The translations under genes were made by a program, and so were the position numbers. This document shows, piece by piece, positions 12,053 to 23,138 of a stretch of DNA of 64,000 bases. Within the stretch, counting starts at the first letter, position 1. The number at the start of each line of letters is the position of its first letter. Below the pieces are notes generated by a model, which searched no databases, was not told the DNA's origin, and was given only the letters and a program-made list of their open reading frames with translations. Location: the NCBI GenBank assembly GCA_026008535.1, contig BRKX01000001.1:74598317-74662316 (forward strand), given 5' to 3'. The stretch is from Perilla frutescens (Eukaryota > Streptophyta > Magnoliopsida > Lamiales > Lamiaceae).

Positions 12053-15000
12053 CTAATCCCAGGCACTGGGCCCACTTGGATATCCTCCACCATAACTATA
12101 ACCACCACCACCACCACCACCTCCTCCTCCTCCATAATAGTCACCACCGCCACCACCCCCGCCGCCTCTATTGAAAGACGAATCTCTTCTGAAATCACGA
12201 CTCCCGAAGCGCCCACCTCCACGCCTACCTTTACTTCCACCATATGAAGCTCGGCTTGCAAACCTAGTCAACCAATCGGGTACCTCCTGATTCGCTTCTT
12301 GCATCAAATCAGCTAGCGGCTTTGCCATCGACATGTTATTCTCGTTGAAGAACGCCGTAGCCAGTCCCGTCTTGCCAGCACGACCCGTCCGTCCTATGCG
12401 GTGAACATAGTCATCGATGTCATTAGGAAGGTCGAAATTGATAACATGAGCAACATGCGGGATGTCAAGACCACGAGCTGCCACGTCCGTTGCAACTAAT
12501 ATTGGCGTATTTCCACTCTTGAATGATCTTAATGCTAGTTCTCGTTCCTGTAACCACAAAAAAACAATATCGAACAATAAATATGTAGTACGGTGAAGCG
12601 ACAAAAGTTCAAGCTAAGATTATGACGAGGCTTAATGTGTGACCAAATATGTGGGACATGACATCAAAGAGATCAAATATGTAGGATTTTTACAGAGGGC
12701 CGTCGATGAACAAAGAACAGTGAACTCTTATATGATAGCAGAACAACGAAAGTCGCCTCACAATATATGATAGCCGCTAAGTTAGCCGGTGACATGAAAG
12801 ACGGTGAAAAGAAACCTAATAACTGGTAGCACATTCAGATTGATAGACTAGGTCTGTGTGAATCCCCTAAACAAGAAGGAAAAAAATTATCAGTTCAATG
12901 GCAGCCAGATTTTTATGCAGATTCCTCAAAATCCGAGTCAAGCAAAATAAATACAAGTGCACTCGTCCCACGAACTCAAAAGTAAATGCCACTAAACATG
13001 ATAGAAAGTGATGAAATGAGTATTCTCGACAGCATTATTTTCTGACCTGTTGTGTTCTATCTCCATGAATTGTAGTAGCAGGAAAGCCATTCATACATAA
13101 CCAGTGCTCCAAAGCATCGGCTCCTTTTTTTGTTTCCACGAATACTAAAGTAAGAGCTTGCTGTCGAACATCAGGAAACAGAGATGCTCTTACCGACAGA
13201 GATTATTAAAGAAGACAAGCAGGTTATATAATGGAAAAAAGAAAAATAAAAAATGAAGATCCTCAGTAACCAAATGAGGAAACTTTACCGGACATGGGAC
13301 TGCAGCTATTAATGGGATAACATGCAAGCTAAAAGTTGGAAGTAATATTTTATCATTAATATGAATTGCGACATGTTCGTGGCGGACTTTGTCAATCACA
13401 AATAATTGGTTTTTATTTATTATTAGATTTTGTATGGTTCATACGTTTGTAGGTATTTTGAAGGTAAATCTTTCAAGAATGTACTACGAAATATATTGAA
13501 ACAAATAATGAGATGTCAAAAATCTGATTCAAGCCAACCACACACAACCATACAAATCTTTGAGTTATCAGAATATTAGCCAATTTTAATAGGAAATCCA
13601 ATTTATTTAAACATTGGATCTCGACAGTTATATTTGTAAACAATGAATACTTGCACTTCTTGTTTGTTAAAGAATTAGGTCCCTATACTCCTTTTTTTTT
13701 TTAATAAAAATCAAGTCTTCATACTTTTATTTACATGAAATCAGGTCTTGTGAATGTACTTGTGGTGGTCTATGTAATTTGGTATAAGAACCTAAATTTT
13801 ATTCAAATGAAAGTCCTTGACTAGATACGAATAAAGATGGGACCTACTTTAACAAAAAGAATGAATTAGGACCCAAATGCATGTTTTTTATATATAATCA
13901 ATTCAAAGTGCTCTTCACGCTAGTCTACATTTAACAATGCTATAATTTGGTCAAACGCGAAAAAATCAAAACAAAAGGAGTAATTATAATATATTTATTC
14001 ACTAGAACACCAACACACCTTCCCTTGAACTCCATTTGCCCTTTGTGCATGAATAAGATCCATCAAATGGCTTCTCTTGTCACCCTCATGAACAAATTCA
14101 ACTCGCTGAACAATTAAGTCTGTACTGGAACCAACCCTTCCAACAGCCAAAAAGATGTAATTTGAAAGAAAATCCGATGCCATTCTCTGCATGCCAACAA
14201 TAACAAGAAATTTCAGAAGATAATATGTAGATTATGTGCCAATTTTGATGACGATTGCAGCATCATCTATTCCTCTCCATTTACAATATAATTAATAGTT
14301 AGTCTCCAAAAAGTAACTAATATTCAGTCGGAAGTCCAAAATTGATGCTCACTTTCCTTCCATAGAGTTTCTTTTTCATTACTTGTCATTGATCAAGTCA
14401 GAACCAGAATTTGACATATGATTCACACATCAATTTATAGACAATTCAGTGAGGACAGCGAGAATCAAGTGAAGACTATGTAATTTAAGCTTAATTTACA
14501 ACAATCACCTGGATCTCTTTTGGAAAGGTTGCACTGAATAGCATTGTCTGTCTTTCACCACGTGGTGGCATATCCATCTGCTCCACTATCTTTCTGATCT
14601 GAGGCTCAAAACCCATATCGAGCATTCTATCTGCCTCATCAAGAGCCAAGTATCTTATCATTTGTAATGAAACTTTAGCTCTCTCGAGCAAATCGACCAA
14701 TCTTCCAGGAGTTGCCACCAGAATGTCTACTCCCCTCTCAAGTTCACGTAGCTGCAAACAAATTAATGACTTTTAGTCACCTGTAAGTTTTAAGAATTGT
14801 AACAAAGACGACATCAAAGCTGAGAGCCCGTAACAGGGCATCTATCACAAGAAGAGAAAAAAAAAATCTTTTACAAAATAATGAGACAGTTTTTATGACA
14901 TCTAGAGAACACTTAATTTGGATAAAAAAAAATCAGAAAAATTAACCTTAAAATCTTCAATCATAACAAAAAGGTGAATGCTAGCATCCTTGTGAGACAA

Positions 15001-16969
15001 AATAAACTACATTCAGAAGTTTCTCATTGTGGGAGATCATATATGTTCATCGGTAAGTTCTAGACATTATTTAATGGACTAGAAATTATCCAAATTGCAA
15101 CAAACACTGCTCAGCTCCTCGATCGCACGGATATGTGTTGATTTGAAAACAAAATCTATTTAATGGATTATGAACTAGAAAGTATCCAAATTGCAACAAA
15201 CACTGCCCAGCTGCTCCATCGCATGGATATGTGTTGGTTTGGAAACAAAATCCCACATCAATTCAATAATGGGATTTTTTTCGGCCTATATGCCAAAAGC
15301 AAAATTATGAGAGCTCGGATCCTAAGCAAACAGCATTGTGCTTAAGTGAAAATTTGGAGGGTCGGCACTTTGATTTGGGACCCAACAGTTGTATCAAAGC
15401 TGCGCCCCAAAACTTAATCAGCTGGCAATAAAATTTTCAGAGCGAAGGTCCTGAGTCGAGTGGCTAGCTAAGTGGGACTTTGTTTGAGGGAGAAGCGTTG
15501 ATTGTGCAAACATAGTCCCACATTGGTTAGACAAAGGGATGGTCTTGAGAGAATAAAATAATGATTCGTCTACCTAATAGGACGAAATAAGCATAATTGG
15601 CCAGCGCGTGCACATCAGCACACATGTGTGTGTGTGCGCGTGTGTGTATATGTGAGAGAGAGAGAGAGAGAGAGAGAGTTTTCAGCTTCTAAATGTATGG
15701 CATACAATGTAATTGGTCGGCGTATTGATCTTAATGCGTGACCTGTCTTATTTCCAAGTCTGTTAATGTTTAGTATAATTGCACTAGTAAAATCAATTCA
15801 TGGAGTTCAAGAAAAGGGAGAAACATAAAATCACTCAAGCATCTAGATGTTACAGAAAGATGCGTCAAGTAATCATAGAAACCACATTCTGAAGTACTAA
15901 ACAATTATACATCGGTCACAATATATACTTTTTTTGCACAATAAACGAAACATTTTAATTTATTAACAAGAAATTGAACAAAATTTAGACGTGAAACTAA
16001 ATATATAACAACGATATAAACCTGTTGATTTATTGGTGCTCCACCATAAGCAACAACTACTCTAACACCAGTTTGATACGAAAACTTTCTAGCTTCCTCG
16101 TGTATCTGCAGGTTTAATGCAACATGGCCAACAAAGATTCCTACTTAGAATTAAGTTTACAGAATAAATACAAAAACAACAACAATATTTGAATACAGAG
16201 TCCCTACCTGCACTGAGAGTTCTCTAGTAGGTGAAAGGATAAGAGCAAGCGGAAAAACAGTACGAACTCCACGCGGTCTCTGGGGAGTGTGGCCCCTCAT
16301 AATTCCACTAATAATTGGGAAGCAAAAGGCGGCTGTCTTGCCAGACCCTGTCTGAGCACAAGCCATTAAATCTCGTCCAGCTAGTGAAATTGGTATTGCA
16401 TGTCGCTGAACGGGAGTTGGTTTCACGTATTTACACCTGCGAATATTCAAATTAAGTGCATCCCCCAAATCAATATCAGCAAATGTATTCACAGGCGGCG
16501 GGACATTATCCCCACTCGTTTCAACCGGGATATCCTCATAGGCATCAAAGTTAATGCCGGTATTCTCCTGCTCGTTAAAAGCGGGTTCTGCCTCATCAAC
16601 CACATCATCGTTACCAAAGGGATTGACCTCCCGTTCCCTGCCACCCCAACCACCTCTCCCACCTCCCCAACCCCCACTTCCACGACCGCCACCACCATAC
16701 CCTTGACCTTGGCGTCCATAATCAGGCCTAGAACCACCCCACCGTGATCCGCTAGGGGGTCCACCATAACCAGACCTATCGTTAGAAGATTGAGGTCCAC
16801 CAACTGATGGAGCAGGTGTCTCAGAGCCCGGAGGTTTGTTCCTGAGGTGTGGAGGAACATAAGCAGACCTAGCCGGTGCTGATGGGCGTTCATTCCCACC
16901 GCTCGTCCCAGCATTTTCCGAAGATCCACTAGCTGCATTCTCGACAGCATCTGCCCATGAAGTCATCAT
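12053..16969 (-). CDS. RH37: DEAD-box ATP-dependent RNA helicase, DDX3/Ded1 type, 621 aa
   Basis: Six coding exons on the minus strand: 16969-16208, 16105-16022, 14751-14509, 14186-14019, 13160-13047, 12547-12053. Together they encode 621 aa, the usual size for plant RH37/RH52/RH11. All core helicase motifs are present: AQTGSGKT (205-212), PTREL (247-251), TPGR (296-299), DEAD (320-323), SAT (355-357), ATDVAARGLD and HRIGRTGR (506-513). The N-terminus has SWADAVE and YVPPHLRNK followed by a Gly/Arg-rich region. The C-terminus is Gly-rich ending SAWD. This arrangement is characteristic of the Ded1/DDX3 family, which unwinds mRNA structure during translation initiation. The start could be either of two adjacent Met codons (16969 or 16966). 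A splice-donor-like site near 17490 suggests a 5'-UTR intron. The assignment to RH37 over RH11 or RH52 is by overall resemblance. Confidence 0.95.
15069..15252. repeat. Tandem duplication of about 90 bp in a helicase intron
   Basis: Two adjacent copies, about 15069-15155 and 15159-15252. Both contain TCCAAATTGCAACAAACACTG and then CGCAYGGATATGTGTTG, with about 85-90 percent identity by eye. They lie in the 1.27-kb intron between the second and third exons of the helicase. Confidence 0.8.
15253..15560. mobile_element. Possible degraded TRIM/LTR remnant in a helicase intron
   Basis: GTATCAAAGCTGC near 15393-15405 resembles the plant tRNA-Met primer-binding motif TGGTATCAGAGC. AGTCCCACATTGGTT near 15511-15525 resembles a block seen at LTR starts of plant TRIM elements. 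No intact LTR pair or coding region is present, so this is a weak call from motif resemblance alone. Confidence 0.3.
15620..15680. repeat. TG and GA microsatellites in a helicase intron
   Basis: TGTGTGTG-type sequence with CG interruptions runs at about 15624-15652 and is followed by an uninterrupted GA run to about 15678. Confidence 0.85.
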
Positions 16970-17650
16970 TTTTCCCCAAAGTTCTTCAAAAAAAAAGTTC
17001 CCAGCTTAATGCACAAAAATCTGCGATCCCAGAGAATGTAAACAAATCAAACTCCCAACTACCGATATCACATTTCAAAAACACTTTCTTTCTTCGAAAG
17101 ATTAAATCTTTTTGTAAGAAACTAGATCATGCATCACTCAAACCAAACCAATCTACCTTGCCGAAAAAATAGGGGAAAAAAAAAACTTAATTCTTCCCTA
17201 ATAAAATCCAAGATGACATACGAATCAACATAAAACAGCTAAGCACTTCGTAAATGCAAGCAAACACAAAAGTTGTGGGAAAAGAAACAGCAAACAGAAA
17301 GGAAAAAGCTCAAACAAAAAAAAAAAACTAAAAAATAACAAAACAAATCCGACTTCCTCTCCCGCTCCCTCACACACACAATCACAAACAAGAAGAAGAA
17401 TTGTGAAAAAGGTGAGTACTAAACAAACTTGGATGTACAAGTATGCATGATAACAAAAAAAAAAAAAGTGGGTGTAAATGCAGGGAGTACCTGAGGTAGA
17501 TCAGCAAAAGATTTGGTTTTTGGAGAATCTGTTTGCAGATATACGGTAACACAATAATTATTGAAAACCCTAGCCACCAAATAAAAATAAATATAAATTC
17601 CACGAGAAAATATAGGGGAGTTTTTCAGCTCAAAATCGGACAAAGAAACC
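16970..17650 (-). promoter_or_regulatory. Probable 5' UTR, leader intron and promoter of RH37
   Basis: No credible ORF lies here. On the minus strand a CAG/GTACTC donor-like junction near 17490 could begin a leader intron ending just before the start codon, as is common in plant DDX3 genes. Poly-A-rich and CA-rich tracts fill the rest. The transcription start cannot be placed. Confidence 0.4.
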
Positions 17651-17906
17651 AGAATAATTGGATTTCGGCGTGTTTTTATTACATCATATTTTTTATGTTT
17701 TTACTTTTTTACTTTTTACCCGTTTCTCTTACTTGCGAACGCGGTAAAGCGGAAGCGTCTTGCGTTTTCTACTTCGGTCAGTCAAAGTCGCGTTTCCCAT
17801 TTTAACTATTTCAAATTTCAAATATACTCTCAACTTTGCTACTACCTCTCTAGTTCTAGTTTGTTTTGTTGTTTTCTTTTTTTGTTTTAATTTTTACTAC
17901 TCTAGT

Positions 17907-18337
17907 TAGGAAGTGTAAGTGAGTCGAGCTTACTCGTGAGCTACTCGGGATTGACGCCATAAAAGCTCGAAATCGACTCGAGGTTTGTCGAGTCGAGCTC
18001 GAGCTCCATAATAGTGAGCTCGACAGGCTCACGAGACTTATCGAGCTTAATCAAGCTTTAGTGCAATTAGAAGTTTACCCTTAATAATTTAATTAGTTAT
18101 ATATATATCATTATAATTAAATTATATCTATTTAAAATAAATAAATATAATTTTTATTTAATATTTATATATAATCGAGTCGAGCTCGAGCTTGTCGAGT
18201 TTTCTATCGAGTCGAGCTCGAGCTTGAAAAATTAAAGCTCGAACGGGTTCAAGTCGAGTCGAGTCGAGTTTCAAGTTTTTCTCATCGAGCTTGAGCTCGA
18301 TAAGGTTATTACTCGACTCGACTCAATTACACCCCTA
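17907..18337. mobile_element. hAT-like MITE with perfect 8-bp target duplication
   Basis: The 431-bp element is flanked by identical ACTCTAGT at 17899-17906 and 18338-18345. Its ends are imperfect inverted repeats of the form TAGGRRKGTAAKTGAGTCGAG. The interior carries many GAGTCGAGCTCGAGC-type palindromic units and has no coding capacity. An 8-bp duplication with TAGGG-like ends points to the hAT superfamily. Confidence 0.82.
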
Positions 18338-18345
18338 ACTCTAGT

Positions 18346-19240
18346 TCTAGTTTAATTCGGAACTTTTAATTTAAGGGATGTTATATATAGGTTTTTTTTT
18401 TTTTACAATTTTATTTGGACTTTGTTCATGGAGTCCTTGTCGGTTCGATTTATTTAAATATTTTGACTAATGTATTAATTTGCAAATATTCATTTAATAG
18501 GTCATCTAGTGTATTTATGTGGTATGAGACTATGAGTTGGTTGTTTTTATCAACTGTTTTATGAACTATTCAACTTCTAACAGTTAGTGTACAGCACATA
18601 AAAAAATTAAGCAATATTTACATTTTGTTAGTTCATTAAAAGTTCAAGCAATATTTATTTTATATGATTATCATGTAAATATTAGTCTAATATATTATAT
18701 TCACATTCAATCATTGTTGCGTTACTTGGCCGCCTATTATTGTAAGAAATTCGAGACATGTTTGCACTCTCGAGATTGTATCAATAACCTTGTAAATTGG
18801 GATATCTGATTTATGAACTTGTAAATTGATATTTAATTTTTTTTGATTAAAAATAAATAAATGAATTAATAATAATAGTCCTTATCAAAAAAAAAAAGTC
18901 ACATGCTCTCAATTTATCCTGAAATAGGTCACAATTAGGTGAAATGTCACATTTTACATTCAATTAAATCCAAGGCTTCAAAAGCACCAACAATTATTGG
19001 CTGTCTAATTTCCATTTTCATTTTTTTTCCTTCCTTTTTTGGTTTGATTCTATTTCCATGTCGTTATGAATCAATAATATTAAAAATATATGTATATATG
19101 TATATAATGTTGTTACGGTTATTGACTTATTGTAAATCAATTGATTGAAATAATTATATATAAAAAATAGTATTTTGATTGAAATAATTATATAAAAAAG
19201 TAGTATTATTTTTGTGAATTTATTGATCGGTCAAAAGCCG
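18346..19240. other. AT-rich intergenic region, no gene seen
   Basis: AT-rich DNA with a near-identical direct repeat (TTGATTGAAATAATTATATA) at about 19140 and 19177. No gene or clear element is seen. Confidence 0.6.
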
Positions 19241-19466
19241 ACTTGCATTGGAGCTGCCAACTCTCTCTCTCTCATGCTTGCCCAACAGCCAACAGAAGCT
19301 TCCGCGATCTCAAAAAAATCGCCGTTATTGAGAATTATGGTCCAAGTCCACCCCATAGAATCTCCACTGTTGGCAATTTCTGGGCTACTTTGAAATTTCT
19401 TCGGGATTCCTGCCCATTCATTCGTCTTATTGTTCAATCCCCCTCTCTGTCTCTCAGAGGCCGTAT

Positions 19467-19472
<6 letters not shown>

Positions 19473-19519
<47 letters not shown>
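19473..19519. repeat. (GA)n microsatellite abutting the LPPD start codon
   Basis: An uninterrupted GA run of about 23 units ends directly at the ATG (19520), so the last bases of the 5' UTR are pure GA repeat. Confidence 0.95.
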
Positions 19520-19524
<5 letters not shown>

Positions 19525-22207
19525 AAGCATAACAACAGGCTGGCAAGTAATTTCGCTATGTGGGATAGCATTGTGGATTGTGATTTCTTCGAAATTGAAC
19601 TTGACTCAAGCGCTCAGATCGCTTACGCAGCCATGGGTCTCTCACCATGTCACTACTGGAACACCCATTATCATCAAGATTCAGGTTTGTTATCCGGGAT
19701 GTGTTTGTCTTGAAGAAATATGTATAAAGATTAGATTTTTTTTTTAAAGATGGTATAGCCATGATTTTTTTTTTCTGGCTTTTGCAGAAATACCAGCACA
19801 GACACTTGGATTTATTTTTTTCTGGGTTATCCTGTGTTGTTTCAGTGCCTTTTTACACTGCCTTTCTTCCCTTGCTTTTCTGGGTAAGCCCCACCTCGTA
19901 TGCTTAGTTATTTAATGTTCGAGAGAATTGGAAATTTTGAGTTTTACTTTTTTTGCTAATGTTTATGGTTCTGTGTTCTAGTCTGGGCATTGCAGATTGG
20001 CTAGGCAAATGACACTCTTGATAGCTTTCTGTGACTATGTGGGAAACTGCATGAAGGTAACTTTCTCTATTATCCATCAAGTTATATCTACTTCTATCAG
20101 ATGTTCTGGCATTTGTGATCCTCAATTTATGGTTATGGGCTTATAGGATGTGGTTTCTGCACCTAGACCCAGATCTCCACCTGTCAGAAGAGTAACAGCC
20201 ACCAAAGATGAGGAAGATAATGCGATGGAATATGGATTGCCTTCTTCACATACTCTTAATACCGTCTGCCTATCAGGGTATTGGGATTTTCTTGCATTTG
20301 TTTCCTAAGGTTGCATTTTTCTCATTTGTATTTGATTATTTTCCTGATGTTAACTTAGGGGCAAAAAAAGAAGATAAAGATAAGTTCTGGTTCTCAAAGT
20401 GTGCAGTGACTAATTGATCTAATAAAAAAATCAAATTTACACTTTTTTCAACCAGCATGCGTTCCTCATGGTTCGGTTTTTTCCTCTTCTGGCTAATCTT
20501 ATTGAGTGTTTGTCCAGGTACCTTTTACACTACATTCTGGATTACACTGAAAGTACTGATCTCTCCATTAGAGTGGCGGGATTGATCCTGGCTTGTCTAA
20601 TCGTTGGTCTCATTGGATTTGGTAAGTTTCTTACTATTGAAAATCATGAATTGACATTCATTGATCACAGTATAATTTGGAGTGATTTCCTCCCATTCCC
20701 TGATTCTTATATCAACTTTACCTATATAGATAGGTGCTCATTGTAACATCAAATAATGGGAAATCAAGAAAACAGTTACAGCCTTTGAGCAGATGCATAC
20801 CAAAACTACGTTTTGTGATCTTATTTCTCTCTTCATTTATACAGTGAAGTTCAAACTTTCACACTCACCTGATGCCTATGTTCCTTCAAGCTTCATGTAT
20901 TAAATATTGTTATATTGTCAGGTAGGATATACCTCGGAATGCACAGCTTGATCGATATTATTTGTGGTCTGGCTTTGGGATTAGGGATCCTGGCAATATG
21001 GCTCTCTGTGTCTGAATACCTAGATAACTTCGTTGTTTCTGGTCAAAATGGTAAGAATGCTGATCCCCTTCCGCTGAACATGCCTGTGCACCAATTGATT
21101 TAAGGAAATTAGTAGCAGGCACATTTTCTCTTCTTATTTTTTTTTTTTAATTTCTAATGTCACTATCCTCGGTTTATGCTACTTGTTGGCTGGACCAGCA
21201 ATAATATTTAGCCATGCAAAAAATGAAAATTAGGCTTAAAGTCAGATAATTGCTAATGCACGGATCACCTAATTATGTAAAGTTGGTTAGTTAATAGAGA
21301 GATTGTCAAAATATATAGAAAATTGATAATTTCGGTTAACTGTTCAATGTAAAGTTGTTGCTTGGATGATGCATCTATATTTTCCAATGTTGGTTCAGAT
21401 TTTTAATTGAGTTTTTGTGTGCAGTTGTATCTTTCTGGGCCGCCCTATGCTTCTTGTTACTCTTTGCATACCCGACTCCTGAATTTCCAACTCCAAGTTT
21501 CGAGTATCACACAGCCTTCAATGGTGTTGTCCTGGGTATTGTAAGTGCAGCCTTCCTATTTCTAGTACGTGTTTTTACAATGCTTGTTACATCTGCTCCG
21601 ATGCTTTGAACTAGCATGAAGGGATCTCTGAATATTTCCTATTTCATGTTAGCACTTTATAGCTTCTTATACTTTGCATAATTAACAAAATATTTCCGGT
21701 GTCACCTGATGAACTTTCCATTATGCACTTTCAGCTTTTCTCTTTCTATGTCGAGTCTCTTGGCAAGTATCATTAACTGGAAATTATATGATCCAGGTGA
21801 TTGGTGTCCACCAGACATTCCATCAGTTTCACCATGAGAATGTTGCTCGTGTATTTTCCCCTCAGCTTACGTTTCCTGCCTTTGTGGGTAGAATACTACT
21901 AGGAATCTCAACAATCCTTCTTGTGAAGTTCTGTAGCAAGGCTCTTGCCAAATGGATTCTTCCAATTCTTGCGAATACTTTGGGCATCCCAATAAGATCA
22001 ACAAGCTATGTACCTACCTTAAATGGATCCTCTGCTGATAAGAAGTCTGATGAAATGAAGCAGTCAGGTTATCTCCAGAAAGTGTTTCTTTTCTCCAAGC
22101 AGACATCGTTTGATGTGGATACTGGCATAAGGCTCCTTCAGTATGCCGGTCTTGCCTGGTCCGTTGTTGACCTCGTACCTTCTGTGTTCTCTCAGCTGGG
22201 CTTGTGA
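19520..22207 (+). CDS. LPPD: Lipid phosphate phosphatase delta / long-chain-base-1-phosphate phosphatase, 408 aa
   Basis: Eight exons: 19520-19684, 19788-19883, 19982-20056, 20147-20277, 20518-20621, 20922-21050, 21425-21540, 21797-22207. The 408 aa are close to the roughly 416 aa of Arabidopsis LPPD/SPP1. The three PAP2-type phosphatase motifs are intact: KxxxxxxRP at K112-R119-P120, a PSSH motif at 144-147, and RxxxxxHxxxD at R192-H198-D202. H147 and H198 are the expected catalytic histidines. Several hydrophobic segments alternate with loops, fitting a multipass ER membrane protein. The family dephosphorylates sphingosine- and phytosphingosine-1-phosphate and so modulates sphingolipid signalling, including stomatal responses. 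The initiator ATG is the first in frame and directly follows the GA repeat. Confidence 0.94.
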
Positions 22208-23138
22208 ACCCAGAATTCTGATGTTTAATAGAAGCATTTCCTTTTTCCTTTAATTCTATTTTGTATTTTTCTTTGGGTTTCCCAGGTAGTGGTGGTGGTG
22301 GATGATTCTCCACTGTATGAGTATGGCCAAGAATATTGGTTCTGCTATATGCTTATTAATGTATAGAGACCTTTCCAAATTTTGTGGCAATTTATGATCC
22401 ATTACAGTGTTATATGGTCAAACTTTTGGAAACAAGATGCTTGCTTGTCCAATGGAATTTCTTTTCATTGGTGGATTTTCATATGAAGCCGTGTGATATG
22501 TACGTAAGAAAATTTAACTGCTCCATATTCTCCATCAACAAGAGCGCCCAAGGTGCATTTCCATTTTCTCTCTACTATACCTTTTTGCTCGCTTATGTTG
22601 CCTGATATTTCAACCTACCTGCCACTAGAAATTGGAATACCTAACATTAGCTTGTCCTTCTTCTCTGAATCAGAGCTGCTGTATCCTTGTTGAACTGTAA
22701 TTTGAGAACAATTTGTCTGCAGGAACCACTCCCTACCTGTTAATCTAGTCTAAACTGTTTCCTAGAAATTTAGGTGCTATATCTTCGCATGCAAATGCAG
22801 CCAGAATGGATGGTGTATTCATTGTTAAAATGCTTGTTATTGAACTTATGGTGTTACTAGAACGGCGCTCAGCTCATATAATTGTTAGAACTGCACAAGC
22901 TTGATTATTCCATTGTTTTGTCAGAAGTGCAGAAGCCGAATCACGTATTAGTACAGTTTATCCTAGACGCACGCTTGACTGTTCTAAAAATATTATATGA
23001 TCTGGCAAATTGCTTGCCTCTTCTTAAAGGATAGTACATAAGTTGTCCTAAACATGAATAGAAATGGAGAAAAAGAGAACACCCTTTTACAGTTGGCTAC
23101 AGAAATTAATGATAATATTTTGTTTGACTGAAGCTGCA
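22208..23138. other. Convergent intergenic region (LPPD and FAR2 3' ends)
   Basis: 931 bases between a plus-strand stop and a minus-strand stop. It must contain both 3' UTRs. A GGT repeat (GGTAGTGGTGGTGGTGGA) lies near 22286-22303. No convincing gene is seen. Confidence 0.6.

Noticed and set aside
12040..12261. Open frames with His/Ser/Thr or Val/Glu-rich peptides on both strands near 12040-12250
   Set aside because: They are shadows of the Gly-rich C-terminal exon of the DEAD-box helicase, where GGN codons leave other frames open.
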